Positions 51,641 to 60,700 are shown, numbered from the stretch's first letter. The stretch: DNA of 64,000 nt from Verrucomicrobia bacterium IMCC26134 (GCA_000972765.1 CP011265.1:1426001-1490000), one strand, 5' to 3'. The notes: generated from the letters alone by a model not told the origin. Translations and numbers: made by a program.

Positions 51641-52830
51641 CCGGTGGGTGCGGGGGAAGCGGGCGCGGCCGGATGCTTCCTGGTCGTGGCGGAGTTGGCA
51701 ACCTCGGTCAGATCGCGGGCAAAGCCGTCGATGACCCGGCCCCAGGGGATGTTCTCGGCGGTGGCGCGGGCAATACGTCCGAGGGAACGGCACAGGCGGA
51801 TGTCGCCGGCGAGGGCCAGTGAACTGGCCAAGAACGCGGCTTCGTCGTCGAGCGGCACCAACGAACCGTTGACCTGATGGCGGAGATAGCGGGCGGCGGC
51901 GGCGTAGTTGTAGGCGCACACGGCGAGACCACTGGCCATGCTCTCGGTGACGACGTTGCCAAAGGTCTCGGTCAGGCTGGGGTAGAGGAAGACGTCGGCG
52001 GAGGCGTAGTGGCGGGCGAGATCCTCGCGCTCCAGAAAACCGGTGAAAACCGCCCAGGGGTAGTTGCGCTCGAGGCTGCGGCGCAGGGGCCCGTCGCTGG
52101 TAACGACGAAACGGGCGCGCGGATGGGCGCTGCGAACCGCCTCCCAGGTGCGGAAGAGCAGGGCGTAGTTTTTTTCAGCGGCGAGACGGCTGACGTGAAT
52201 GAAAACCGGATCATCCGGCCCGGCGCCCCAGGAGTCGCGCAGCGCCGAGTCGCGTTTGGCGGGGGAGAAGAGATCGGTGTCCACGCCGCGCGAGAGCAGC
52301 TTCATGCCGTGAAACCCATCGCGGGTGAGCTCGGCGTTGAGCTCCTCGGTGGGCGAGAGCGTGATGCGGGTGCGGTTGTGAAACCACCTCAGATAGGCGA
52401 GGGCGGGGCGGGTGAGGAAGTTGAAGCCGTAGTGCTTCGAGTAACTGTGAAAGTTGGTGTGAAAACTGGAGGCGAGCGGGATGCCGAGGGCGTCGGCTGC
52501 GGAAAGGGCGGCCCAGCCCAGCGGGCCCTCGGTGGCGACGTGGACGACATCGGGGCGGGATTTTTTCCAGGCGCGAAGGAGGGTGCCGCGCACCGGCAGG
52601 CCCAGACGCAGCATGGAGTATCCGGGGATGGGCAGGCCGGGGTGGAGAACCTCTTGGAAAGGCGGTGTAATCTGTGCAACGGCCCGGGGCAGAGCGTCGG
52701 CTGGCTGGCGGGGGCGGTGGACGGTGACGGTGAAGCCGCGCCGCGTCAGGCCGGCGGCGAGGTGGCCGAGCGTCATGGCGACGCCGTTGATCTCCGGCGG
52801 GAAGGTTTCGGTGACAAGCGCGAGTTTCAA
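51637..52830 (-). CDS. GT4-family glycosyltransferase, MgtA/alpha-mannosyltransferase-like
   Basis: This 397-residue protein is a GT-B retaining glycosyltransferase of family GT4. The N-terminal acceptor domain starts MKLALVTETFPPEINGVAMT and has HTNFHSY; the C-terminal nucleotide-sugar domain has FIHVSRLAAEKN at about 210-221 and the ESMASGL-type EX7E region (YPSLTETFGNVVTESMASG). The best-known relatives transfer mannose from GDP-mannose to a diacylglycerol lipid or phosphatidylinositol mannoside. The start is a TTG at 52830, needed for the conserved first strand; the next Met is at residue 19. The last 20 residues are Pro/Ala-rich. It overlaps the lipid kinase by four bases, which fits a glycolipid pathway. 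Confidence 0.88.
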   Translation of the reverse strand: MKLALVTETFPPEINGVAMTLGHLAAGLTRRGFTVTVHRPRQPADALPRAVAQITPPFQEVLHPGLPIPGYSMLRLGLPVRGTLLRAWKKSRPDVVHVATEGPLGWAALSAADALGIPLASSFHTNFHSYSKHYGFNFLTRPALAYLRWFHNRTRITLSPTEELNAELTRDGFHGMKLLSRGVDTDLFSPAKRDSALRDSWGAGPDDPVFIHVSRLAAEKNYALLFRTWEAVRSAHPRARFVVTSDGPLRRSLERNYPWAVFTGFLEREDLARHYASADVFLYPSLTETFGNVVTESMASGLAVCAYNYAAAARYLRHQVNGSLVPLDDEAAFLASSLALAGDIRLCRSLGRIARATAENIPWGRVIDGFARDLTEVANSATTRKHPAAPASPAPTG

Positions 52831-52923
52831 CTTGCGGTCGGGATTCGTCGGGAGTGCCTAAGCAGGCAACCGAAAAACCCTCGGGCGGGGCGGCATGGGC
52901 CGCTTCTCACCCGACCGTAACTT

Positions 52924-53865
52924 ATGTGTCGAAACCTTTACATTCTGACCGGCCCGACGGCGGTGGGCAAAACCGAGCTGGCCTTGCGCTGGGCGGAGCG
53001 GCACGGGGCGGAGATCGTATCGTGCGACGCCTCGTTGTTTTATCGCGGCATGGATATCGGCACCGCGAAGCCGACGGCGGCGGAGCGGGCGCGGGTGCCG
53101 CATCACGGCATAGACGTCTGCGCCGTGAGTGAGCGCATGGATGTGACGCGTTATGTGGCGCTGGCGAAGGAGGCCAGCGAACAGATCGCGGCACGGGGCC
53201 GGCGGGTGCTCGTCACGGGAGGCAGCGGATTTTATCTAAAAGCGTTTTTCGGGGCAGTCGCGGACGATGTCGCGGTGCCGGCGGAGTTGCGCGCGACGCT
53301 GACCGCGCGCTTTGAGGCGGCGGACGGAGGCGCGGGCAACGGCCTGGCTGGACTGGTGGCGGAGCTGCGGGTGCGCAACCCGGCCGGACTCGGCGCGCTC
53401 GATACCGCCAACCCGCGCCGGGTTTTACGGGCGCTGGAACGCTGCATCGTATCGGGTAAAACGCTGGCGGAGCTGGCGGCGGAGTTCGCGGCGCAACCGG
53501 GGCCCTTCGCGGATTGGGCGGTGAGCTGCACCCGGCTCGATCGCGAGCCGGAGGAGCTGCGCGGGCGGATCGCCGCGCGCGTCGCGGCGATGTTGAAAGA
53601 GGGCTTGGTGGCGGAGGTGGAGCGCCTGCGCTCCGAAGGTCTGAAAGAGAATCCGAGCGCGGCGGCGGCGATCGGGTATCGCGAGACGCTGACGTGGCTC
53701 GAGGCCGGTCGGCCCGGGGGCGAGGCGGCACTGGCGGCGGAGATCGCGCTGAACACCTGGGGGCTGGTGCGCAAGCAGCGGACATGGTTCCGCACCCAGT
53801 TGCCGGCGGAGCGGGTGCGGGTGCTGGCGGCGGGCGCGGCGACGGTGGAGTCGGTGTTTGGCTGA
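52924..53865 (+). CDS. miaA: tRNA dimethylallyltransferase
   Basis: MiaA adds a dimethylallyl group to A37 of tRNAs that read UNN codons. The 313-residue protein has Walker A GPTAVGKT at 10-17, CDASLFYRGMDIGTAKP at about 34-50 (variant of the usual CDSMQVY), the GGSGFYLKAF block at about 99-108 and AIGYRETLTWL near 241-251. Length is normal. It is followed by aroB 55 bases downstream on the same strand. The Ala-Ser in place of Ser-Met in the substrate-binding loop is a mild deviation seen in some Verrucomicrobia and Planctomycetes-like sequences. Confidence 0.94.
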   Translation: MCRNLYILTGPTAVGKTELALRWAERHGAEIVSCDASLFYRGMDIGTAKPTAAERARVPHHGIDVCAVSERMDVTRYVALAKEASEQIAARGRRVLVTGGSGFYLKAFFGAVADDVAVPAELRATLTARFEAADGGAGNGLAGLVAELRVRNPAGLGALDTANPRRVLRALERCIVSGKTLAELAAEFAAQPGPFADWAVSCTRLDREPEELRGRIAARVAAMLKEGLVAEVERLRSEGLKENPSAAAAIGYRETLTWLEAGRPGGEAALAAEIALNTWGLVRKQRTWFRTQLPAERVRVLAAGAATVESVFG

Positions 53866-53919
53866 ACCGCCAGCGGCGGATGGTTGACCGACGGCGGTGG
53901 GAGCGGCTTGAGTGGGCGG

Positions 53920-55011
53920 ATGGATACCTCTCTTCGCGTCAATCTTGCCGAACGCAGCTACGATATTTTACTGGGGGCCGGGCTCGCCGCCAAAGTTGGC
54001 GCGGAGCTGGCCAAGGTGAAGGCGGCCAATGGCAAGGTGGCGGTGGTGACCGACGCCAACTTCGTCGAACATCAGTCGCGCGCTCTGGCGGCGATCGCCG
54101 GGGATGCGCCGGTGCTGGTGTTGCCCCCGGGCGAGGGCACCAAGTGCCTGCGCGAGCTCGGCCGCGTGTGGGATTTTCTGGCGGGGCAGAGGCTGGATCG
54201 CAGCTCCGTGGTGGTGGCGGTCGGCGGCGGTGTGATCGGCGACCTGGTCGGTTTCGCGGCGGCGAGTTATCTGCGCGGCGTCCCTTTCATCCAGGTGCCG
54301 ACGACCTTGCTCTCGATGGTGGACAGTTCGGTGGGCGGGAAAACCGGGCTCAATCTCGACGCGGGTAAAAACCTGGTGGGCGCGTTTCACCAGCCGAAGG
54401 CGGTCTACATCGACACGGCTTTGCTGTCCACGCTGCCACCGCGCGAATTCGCCGCCGGGATGGCGGAGATCATCAAGGCGGGACTGCTCGGCGACCCGGA
54501 GTTGCTGGCCCGGTTGGAGAAATCCCCCCTGACGCTGGCAAGCGAGGACTTGCCGGATGTGGTGCGCCGGTGTTGCGCGATCAAGGCGCGCGTCGTCGAG
54601 GCCGACGAGCATGAGACCGCGAAAGACGGCGGTCGGGCCCTGTTGAACCTCGGGCACACCTTCGGCCACGCGATCGAGCAGGTGACGGGCTACGGCACCT
54701 ATCTGCATGGCGAGGCGGTGGCGGTGGGGCTGTGCGCTGCGGCGCGCCTCTCGGCCAAGCTCGGCAAGATCACGGCGGCGGAAGTCGCGCGGGTGGACGC
54801 GGTGGTGGCGGCGCACGCCTTGCCCGTGCGGTTGCGCGAGCCCCTGCCACTGCCGGCGCTGACCGCCGCGATGGCGCGCGACAAAAAAGTGCGGGCGGGC
54901 GGGCTGCGTTTCGTGGTGCTGGAGTCGCTCGGACTCGCCGCCACTCTGGGCGGCGTGGACGCGGCGCTGGCCGAGGCTGCGTTTATCGAGGTCGGGGCGG
55001 TGCGTGATTAA
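53920..55011 (+). CDS. aroB: 3-dehydroquinate synthase
   Basis: AroB makes 3-dehydroquinate from DAHP with NAD and a divalent metal, the second step of the shikimate pathway. The 363-residue protein shows GGGVIGDLVGFAAASYLRG, the VPTTLLSMVDSSVGGKTG block at about 126-143, NLGHTFGHAIE with metal-binding His residues near 246-256, and LHGEAVAVGL. I take ATG 53920, which gives the family N-terminus; the frame extends 12 codons upstream. It may share a promoter with miaA. The chorismate made downstream feeds pabB in this window. Confidence 0.95.
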   Translation: MDTSLRVNLAERSYDILLGAGLAAKVGAELAKVKAANGKVAVVTDANFVEHQSRALAAIAGDAPVLVLPPGEGTKCLRELGRVWDFLAGQRLDRSSVVVAVGGGVIGDLVGFAAASYLRGVPFIQVPTTLLSMVDSSVGGKTGLNLDAGKNLVGAFHQPKAVYIDTALLSTLPPREFAAGMAEIIKAGLLGDPELLARLEKSPLTLASEDLPDVVRRCCAIKARVVEADEHETAKDGGRALLNLGHTFGHAIEQVTGYGTYLHGEAVAVGLCAAARLSAKLGKITAAEVARVDAVVAAHALPVRLREPLPLPALTAAMARDKKVRAGGLRFVVLESLGLAATLGGVDAALAEAAFIEVGAVRD

Positions 55012-55049
55012 CGTTTAGCTTTGGGCGCAACCCGCGTTTAACTCACACC

Positions 55050-55727
55050 ATGGCGGCAATCGACGAAGGCATCGTTAGGGAGTATTTCGAGCAAAACGGC
55101 TTTTTCGTGCGCCAGATGCGCAAGCACGCCGTGCAGGCGCGCCGCAAAACGAGCGACGAGGAGATCGACCTGGTCGTTTACAACCCGACCTGGACTCGCG
55201 ACCGGCGTAAGCCGGATTTTTTCCTTTTTGCGAACGAACTGCCCTGCCTGCACCGCGCGGTGGTCTCGATCAAGCCGTGGCACACGGACGTGTTCACGCC
55301 CGGCACGCTGCGGAGCTCGCCGGAGTTGTTTCGTTTTCTCGAGGACAAGGTGCTGCGCGAGGCGGTGAAATTTTTCCCGTCGGAGGAGATTGCGAACACG
55401 GGTGAAGCCGGCGGGGTGACGGCGGGCGAAGTGACGAAGATCCTCGTGTTGCCCGCGCTGCCGACCCAGGAGCCGTTTCGCACCCAGAGTGTCGAGCTGC
55501 TGAAGGCGCGCGGGGTGGACTGCATCATCTCGTTCCGGGCCATGTTGCTCGACCTCATCGACAAGGTGGAGGTGAACCGCCACTACCGGAAGAGCGACAC
55601 GCTGGAGGTCATCCGCATTCTGAAAAACTACGATCTCGTGCGTGATCCGCAGCTCGACCTGCTGCCCAGGATTCAACGCGAACCGAAGGAGTCGCGCGAC
55701 GCGAAGCCGCCCCGGGCGGCGGGCTAG
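55050..55727 (+). CDS. Conserved hypothetical protein, possibly nuclease-like
   Basis: This 225-residue protein is not from a family I can name. The N-terminal half starts with a helix (IVREYFEQNGFFVRQMRKH) followed by EEIDLVVYNP near 38-47 and a later hydrophobic strand ending SIKPW near 76-80. This helix, D-x-V strand and strand-with-Lys order resembles a PD-(D/E)xK nuclease core, although the second acidic residue is not where expected. The rest is mixed alpha/beta, with a KILVLPALP strand. There is no signal peptide. It lies between aroB and lpxA, 38 bases after aroB. Confidence 0.6.
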   Translation: MAAIDEGIVREYFEQNGFFVRQMRKHAVQARRKTSDEEIDLVVYNPTWTRDRRKPDFFLFANELPCLHRAVVSIKPWHTDVFTPGTLRSSPELFRFLEDKVLREAVKFFPSEEIANTGEAGGVTAGEVTKILVLPALPTQEPFRTQSVELLKARGVDCIISFRAMLLDLIDKVEVNRHYRKSDTLEVIRILKNYDLVRDPQLDLLPRIQREPKESRDAKPPRAAG

Positions 55728-55785
55728 GAGAGGGCGTGTGCGCGGGCTTGTCAGCGCAGCCGGATGCCGGAATGGTGCATCCTGC

Positions 55786-56553
55786 ATGATACATCCCGCT
55801 GCACACATCGACCCCGGCGCGCAACTTGGCGCGGATTGCGAAATCATGGCCGGCGCCGTCATCACCCGCCACGCCATCCTGGGAGATCGCGTCGTCGTGC
55901 ATCCGGGCGCGGTGGTGGGCGGTGATCCGCAGTTTTTGAAATTCGACCACGCCACGCCCTCGTTTGTGCGCATCGGCGAGGGTTCGGTGATCCGCGAAAA
56001 CGTCACGGTCAACCGATCCATCTACGAAGGGAAAGCCACCGTGGTGGGCGCGCGTTGCTTCCTGATGGCGGGCTCGCATGCGGGCCATGATTGCGAACTG
56101 GCCGACGACGTGGTGCTGGCGAACAATGTGATGCTGGCCGGACATGTCTCGGTCGGGTCGTGGACCTTTGTCGGTGGCGGCGCAGGCATACACCAGTTCT
56201 GTCGCATCGGCGAACTTTGCATGGTCGCCGGCCTGGCCCGCGTGACCTTCGACGTCGCCCCCGGCACCATGATCGCGGAGCGCGACGAAGTCATCGGCCT
56301 GAACCTCGTGGGCATCAAGCGCCGCAACTGGCCGCGCGAGGCGGTGCTCGAGCTGAAGGAGGCGTTTCGCACGGTGTATTTCCAGCCGGGCAACATTCGC
56401 ACGATCGCGGCGGAGGCGCGGGCATCGGGTCGTTTTCCCTCATTGCAGGCTCAGGCGTTTCTGGAGTTTTTTGCCGGCGGAAAACGCGGATTTGCCCGTC
56501 CGAGGCGCGAGGCTTTCGCGCCGGTGTCCGCAGCCGCCGAACCGTCCGAGTAG
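55786..56553 (+). CDS. lpxA: Acyl-[ACP]-UDP-N-acetylglucosamine O-acyltransferase
   Basis: LpxA adds the first acyl chain to UDP-GlcNAc in lipid A synthesis. The 255-residue protein has a left-handed beta-helix of hexapeptide repeats from about residue 1 to 180 (IHPAAHIDPGAQLG, VIRENVTVNRSIYEG, LMAGSHAGHDCELAD, with the catalytic His in the GSHAGHDC segment), and the C-terminal helical domain. HQFCRIGELCMVAGLA is typical. ATG 55786 starts the first repeat; the frame extends upstream without domain content. The gene is 12 bases before pdxA. Its presence means an LPS-type outer membrane. lpxD and fabZ, often adjacent, are not seen. Confidence 0.93.
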   Translation: MIHPAAHIDPGAQLGADCEIMAGAVITRHAILGDRVVVHPGAVVGGDPQFLKFDHATPSFVRIGEGSVIRENVTVNRSIYEGKATVVGARCFLMAGSHAGHDCELADDVVLANNVMLAGHVSVGSWTFVGGGAGIHQFCRIGELCMVAGLARVTFDVAPGTMIAERDEVIGLNLVGIKRRNWPREAVLELKEAFRTVYFQPGNIRTIAAEARASGRFPSLQAQAFLEFFAGGKRGFARPRREAFAPVSAAAEPSE

Positions 56554-56565
56554 ATCTCATGTCGT

Positions 56566-57516
56566 ATGAAGCCTGCGCGTCTAGCGTTTACCTGCGGTGA
56601 TCCCGCCGGAGTCGGCCCCGAGATTATCGCCGGCTGGCTGGCCGCGCATCCGGAGCAGGCGCCGAACATCGACGTCCACGGGCCGGCGGCCTGGCTGGCG
56701 CGCCTGCCGGGGGCGGGTGTCTTTCGCGCCGTGCCGGCGGGGGCGGCGGATTATGAAATTACGCCCGGGCGGCCGAGCGTTGAGGGTGCGGCCATCGCTG
56801 ACCTTGCGCTCAAAACGGCGGCGGCGGACGTGCGCGCGGCGCTTTGCGAGGCGGTGGTGACCGGGCCGGTGGCGAAGAGCTGGATGGCGCGCGCCGGTTG
56901 GCCGCACCCCGGGCAGACCGAGTTTTTTGCCGAGGCTTGGGGCGGCGAGCCGGTCATGGCTTTTTGCGGCGGGCGGCTGCGCGTGGTGCTGCTTACCTGG
57001 CATATTCCCTTCGCGTCGGTGCCGGCGCATTTGAGTCCGGAGGCCTTCGCGCGGGCGGCGGCGGCGGCGGCGGAGTTGTGCGCAGCTTCAGGCCTAGGCG
57101 GAGTGCCGCGCATCGCGGTGTGCGGGTTGAATCCCCACGCCGGTGAGGACGGACTGCTCGGCTCCGAGGAGCGCGACGTCATCGACCCGATCCTCGACGG
57201 CCTGCGCGGGCTGCATCCCGGGCTGTCGCGCACCTTGCCGGGCGACACGGTGTTTGGCCGGCAGCTGCGTGGTGATTTCGACGCCGTGATCGCGCTCTAT
57301 CATGATCAGGGGCTGGCTCCGCTGAAGACGCTGGAATTTGACCAGGCGGTGAATGTCACCCTCGGCCTGCCGCACGTGCGCACCAGCCCGGATCACGGGA
57401 CGGGCTTTGAAATTGCGGGGCGCGGACTGGCCGATGGCGGCAGTTTTGCCAATGCGGTGCGGGTGGCTCGCGAAATTGCCGCGTTGCGCCGCTTGCGCAG
57501 CGGAGCCGGACGGTGA
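56566..57516 (+). CDS. pdxA: 4-hydroxythreonine-4-phosphate dehydrogenase
   Basis: PdxA oxidises 4-phosphohydroxy-threonine on the DXP-dependent route to pyridoxal phosphate. The 316-residue protein begins with the GDPAGVGPE signature at about 11-19, and later has GLNPHAGEDGLLGSEE near 193-208, ALYHDQGLAPLKTL near 244-257 and GLPHVRTSPDHGTGFEIAG near 267-285, which contribute the metal-binding histidines. Its length is normal (about 330). It is 12 bases downstream of lpxA, so likely co-transcribed. No pdxJ is visible in the window. Confidence 0.94.
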   Translation: MKPARLAFTCGDPAGVGPEIIAGWLAAHPEQAPNIDVHGPAAWLARLPGAGVFRAVPAGAADYEITPGRPSVEGAAIADLALKTAAADVRAALCEAVVTGPVAKSWMARAGWPHPGQTEFFAEAWGGEPVMAFCGGRLRVVLLTWHIPFASVPAHLSPEAFARAAAAAAELCAASGLGGVPRIAVCGLNPHAGEDGLLGSEERDVIDPILDGLRGLHPGLSRTLPGDTVFGRQLRGDFDAVIALYHDQGLAPLKTLEFDQAVNVTLGLPHVRTSPDHGTGFEIAGRGLADGGSFANAVRVAREIAALRRLRSGAGR

Positions 57517-57538
57517 ATAGTATCCGCAACCACCACGC

Positions 57539-57967
57539 ATGAGCAACGCCGTCTCTCTTTCTTCCCTACCCGCACCGGTCCTGCCTCCGGTGTCCGCCGC
57601 CCCGGACCAGCCGTTACCCGAGGGTGTCCGTGTGGGTAACGAGCAGCTGGTCTGCCTGACCGAAGCGGCCGGGCGCAAGGTCTCGGCCCTCATCGCCCGT
57701 GAAAAGCAGGGAGGCTATCTTCGCGTGGCCATCTCCGGCGGAGGCTGCAACGGCCTCAGCTACAAGCTGCGCTTCACTCCCGAGGGCAGGCGGGGAGATA
57801 TCCTGGTCGCCACCGCCGGGGTGAGGGCCCTCGTCGATGCCAAGACCGCGCTCTACCTCAAGGGCACGCACATCGACTACTCCAATCAGCTCATTGCCGG
57901 CGGGTTCAAGTTCACTAATCCCAACGCCAAGGCCTCCTGCTCCTGCGGCGAGAGTTTTAGCGTTTAA
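57539..57967 (+). CDS. A-type iron-sulfur carrier protein (IscA/ErpA/SufA)
   Basis: This 142-residue HesB-like protein delivers Fe-S clusters to apoproteins. The three ligand cysteines are present: Cys70 in GGGCNGLSY and Cys134/Cys136 in SCSCGESF. The core spans about residues 36-142; the N-terminal ~30 residues are a Pro/Ser-rich extension longer than in most IscA proteins. The start ATG 57539 is 22 bases after pdxA. Its C-terminus SCSCGESFSV matches ErpA and SufA. It is not in a suf or isc operon here. Confidence 0.9.
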   Translation: MSNAVSLSSLPAPVLPPVSAAPDQPLPEGVRVGNEQLVCLTEAAGRKVSALIAREKQGGYLRVAISGGGCNGLSYKLRFTPEGRRGDILVATAGVRALVDAKTALYLKGTHIDYSNQLIAGGFKFTNPNAKASCSCGESFSV

Positions 57968-58063
57968 GGCGTGCAAGACGGAATCGTTCCATTTTCCGGT
58001 TGTCTTTATGCGGCGGCTGAAGATTTATTTTCCGTCCTCCTCAACTTGCATCTCAATTAATTG

Positions 58064-58735
58064 ATGGCTCTCTCAGCACCCTCAGGCGGTGGCGCCCGTC
58101 GCCCCGGCCAATTCCAGCAGCGTCGCAACAACGACCCGTTCGCGCATATCAAGCGGAACGCGCGTATCAAGGTTCCCGAGATCCGGGTAATCTCGCCCGA
58201 AGGCAAGCAGCTCGGCATCATGGCGACCGAGCGCGCCCTCGCCCTCGCCCAGCAGTATAACCTCGACCTCGTCGAGATGGCTGCGACCGCCGTGCCCCCG
58301 GTCTGTCGCATCATGGATTTCGGTAAATACGTTTACGAAGAGTCCAAGAAGACCAGCCACGTCAAATCGACCGCCAGCAAGATCAAGGAGGTCGAGTTCA
58401 CCCCCCGCATCGCCGACAACGATTTCCTCACCAAGATCCGCCATGCCGAGGAGTTCCTCGACCACGGCGCCAAGGTGAAGCTCCGCCTCAAGTTCCGCGG
58501 ACGCGAGATGGCCCACACCGAGATCGGCTTTGAACTCATGAAGCGCGCCCTCTCCGAGCTGAGCGGCATGGCCAATCCCGACTCCGAAGCCCGCCTCATG
58601 GGCAAGCAGATCAACGTCATGCTGACCCCGTTCCCCGCCAACAAGCGGAAGCGTAAATACACGCTGCAGGTCAACGAGCAGGCGATCGACGACACGGGAA
58701 GCGATTCGCACGAGGACGACGAGGCTCAAGCCTGA
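58064..58735 (+). CDS. infC: Translation initiation factor IF-3
   Basis: IF-3 keeps 30S subunits free and checks start-codon pairing. The 223-residue protein has the N-terminal NARIKVPEIRVISPEGKQLG block, the linker helix and the C-terminal LRLKFRGREMAHTEIG segment. It carries an N-terminal ~25-residue Arg/Gly/Gln-rich extension and a C-terminal acidic tail (DSHEDDEAQA), both longer than in E. coli. The first codon is ATG 58064 (preceded by TTG 58061). No AUU start is used. rpmI and rplT, the usual partners, are absent; an amidase gene follows after 40 bases. Confidence 0.95.
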   Translation: MALSAPSGGGARRPGQFQQRRNNDPFAHIKRNARIKVPEIRVISPEGKQLGIMATERALALAQQYNLDLVEMAATAVPPVCRIMDFGKYVYEESKKTSHVKSTASKIKEVEFTPRIADNDFLTKIRHAEEFLDHGAKVKLRLKFRGREMAHTEIGFELMKRALSELSGMANPDSEARLMGKQINVMLTPFPANKRKRKYTLQVNEQAIDDTGSDSHEDDEAQA

Positions 58736-58775
58736 TTCGTTCGACCGGCGCGTAGCTTTCCCGAACGAGCCGGCC

Positions 58776-59864
58776 ATGTCGCCCCGCCTCTACCTTCCGC
58801 GTGCTTCCATAACGCGGACGCTGCGTGGCGGCCTCGCTTTTTTGGCCTTGGTCGCCGGACTTGATCTTGCCGTTTTGACCGCCGACGCGGCCCCGCAGCG
58901 CGCTCGTCCGCGCAGCGAGGCGTCCGCCTCACCCGGACGGGTCACGCTGGGCGGTGTCAGCTACTCCGATGCGCGTGCCGCCTTCAGCCGCCTCGGCTAC
59001 AAGTCGGCGTGGAACGCCAAGACCCTCGATCTCACCCTGACTTCGCCGTCGGGCGTAGTCGTTTTCACCGCGGACAGCCGCGAGGCCACGGTTCACGGCA
59101 TGCGGCTTTTCCTTGGCGAATCGGCCGTGCTCAACAAGGGCGTGCTCCACATCACCACCATCGACATGGAGCGGTTTCTCCTGCCCATGCTCCGTCCCGA
59201 GCGCAATGCACCCCGCCCGCTGCGCGTGATTGTGATTGATGCGGGCCACGGCGGCAACGATTCCGGCACGCGTTCCTCCGATGAAAAGCTCATGGAGAAA
59301 ACGTATACCATCGACGTGGCGCGCCGCCTGCAGCGCCTGCTCGCCGGCGGCGACTGGCGCGTGGTCATGACCCGCACCGACGACCGCTACATTCCGCTGC
59401 CGGAGCGCGCCGATATCGCCAACGCGGCCAAGGCGGATCTCTTTATCAGCATTCACTTCAACGCCGTGGCCAACGGTGCCTCCGTGCGCGGCACCGAGAC
59501 CTATGTGCTTACGCCCCGGTTTCAGCGGTCCACCTCCTCGGCCAAGTCCTCACCCGAGGACAAAGTCGAAGCCCCCGGCAACCGGCACGACGCATGGAGC
59601 GCGGTGCTCGGCTACCACATGCACCTGAAGTTGCTCTCCAAACTCAAGACCGAGGATCGAGGCTATAAACGCGCCCGTTTTGCCGTTCTTCGTCTCGTGA
59701 ATTGCCCGGGCGTGCTGGTCGAGGCCGGTTATCTTTCCAACGCGGGCGAGGCCCGCCGCATCGCCGATGCCGATTACCGGGGCGATATCGCCGAGGCGCT
59801 CGCCACCGCCGTCTATTCCTATTCAGCCTCGCTGGCCAGCGCCCGCGCGGCGGCGGCGAAGTAG
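58776..59864 (+). CDS. N-acetylmuramoyl-L-alanine amidase (Amidase_3)
   Basis: This 362-residue exported enzyme cleaves the amide bond between MurNAc and the peptide stem in peptidoglycan. A basic N-terminus and hydrophobic segment (GGLAFLALVAGLDLAVLTADA) form a signal peptide. Residues about 50-135 are a copper-amine-oxidase-like N-terminal domain that may bind wall material; the catalytic domain (about 150-345) has VIDAGHGGNDSG, DLFISIHFNA and VEAGYLSNAGEA with the zinc ligands His, Glu and His. It acts in the periplasm, as AmiA-type amidases do in cell separation. It is convergent with pabC. Confidence 0.92.
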   Translation: MSPRLYLPRASITRTLRGGLAFLALVAGLDLAVLTADAAPQRARPRSEASASPGRVTLGGVSYSDARAAFSRLGYKSAWNAKTLDLTLTSPSGVVVFTADSREATVHGMRLFLGESAVLNKGVLHITTIDMERFLLPMLRPERNAPRPLRVIVIDAGHGGNDSGTRSSDEKLMEKTYTIDVARRLQRLLAGGDWRVVMTRTDDRYIPLPERADIANAAKADLFISIHFNAVANGASVRGTETYVLTPRFQRSTSSAKSSPEDKVEAPGNRHDAWSAVLGYHMHLKLLSKLKTEDRGYKRARFAVLRLVNCPGVLVEAGYLSNAGEARRIADADYRGDIAEALATAVYSYSASLASARAAAAK

Positions 59865-59879
59865 GCCGGTCTGCCGTCA

Positions 59880-60689
59880 TCACTCCGGCGCGTGGGCGAA
59901 GTGGTGGCGCAGGGCGCTGGTCTCGGGCGAGTGGGGGCGGAATTTGTGGGCGTCGAGGGTGCTCACCGGCATCACGCCAATGAGTGCGTTGGTGACAAAA
60001 CATTCGTCGGCGGCGAACACGTCATCGAGGGTGATCGGCATCTCTTGCGCGCGCTCGGGGCCGATGAGGGCGAGCACGCGGGCGCGGGCCACTCCGGGCA
60101 GGATGCCTGCGCGCAGCGGTGGAGTGCGGGCCTGGCCTTCTTTGACGATGAAGAGACTGCTGACCGCGCCTTCAAGCACCTGTCCGGCGGGGGTCACGAA
60201 CAAGGCCTCGTCGTAGCCGGCGGCCTGGGCGGAACGGCGGGCGAGGAGATTCTCGAGGTAGTTTAAGGATTTGTGACCCGTGAGGCGTCCGTCGCGCTCG
60301 CCTTGGCGGAAGGTTTGCAGACGAAAGCCGCGCAGGGTGTCGGCCACCGAGTAGGGCAGGGTGCGCGCGGTGATGAGTTCCCCGTTGCGGGCAAAATCAC
60401 GAAATCGCACGATCTTCACCGCCGCGACCGGCAGGGCGACGGAGGCGAGCAGGCGGGTGATGCGGGCCGCAAGCTCGTCGGCCGCGGGCGGGGCTTCCAG
60501 GCCCAGCGCGGCGCAGCTGGTGGCGAGCCGGGCGTGGTGCGCGGCCCAGAGCAAGGGCCGGCCGGCGCGGGTGCGGACGGTTTCAAAGACGCCGTGGCCG
60601 AAGAGGAAGCCGTCGGAGAGGGCGGAGACTTTGGCCTCGGCGGTAGGGACGAGCTGGCCGTCGAGCAGGACTTGAGGGGCGAGGGACAT
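59880..60689 (-). CDS. pabC: Class IV aminotransferase-fold protein, probable aminodeoxychorismate lyase
   Basis: PabC splits aminodeoxychorismate to 4-aminobenzoate and pyruvate with pyridoxal phosphate. The 269-residue protein has the PLP lysine at Lys140 (GHKSLNYLEN), the GHGVFETVRT block at about 31-40, and EGAVSSLFIV near 172-181. Length and fold match fold-type IV enzymes, which include branched-chain and D-amino-acid aminotransferases. The position just behind pabB in a folate operon is what makes pabC most likely. ATG 60689 lies 11 bases after the pabB stop. Confidence 0.87.
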   Translation of the reverse strand: MSLAPQVLLDGQLVPTAEAKVSALSDGFLFGHGVFETVRTRAGRPLLWAAHHARLATSCAALGLEAPPAADELAARITRLLASVALPVAAVKIVRFRDFARNGELITARTLPYSVADTLRGFRLQTFRQGERDGRLTGHKSLNYLENLLARRSAQAAGYDEALFVTPAGQVLEGAVSSLFIVKEGQARTPPLRAGILPGVARARVLALIGPERAQEMPITLDDVFAADECFVTNALIGVMPVSTLDAHKFRPHSPETSALRHHFAHAPE

Positions 60690-60700
60690 GGCGGAGCGGG

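Noticed and set aside
51641-51919. N-terminal extension of the lipid kinase
   Set aside because: It overlaps the glycosyltransferase and has no kinase-family sequence; ATG 51640 gives the ATGA overlap and the conserved start.
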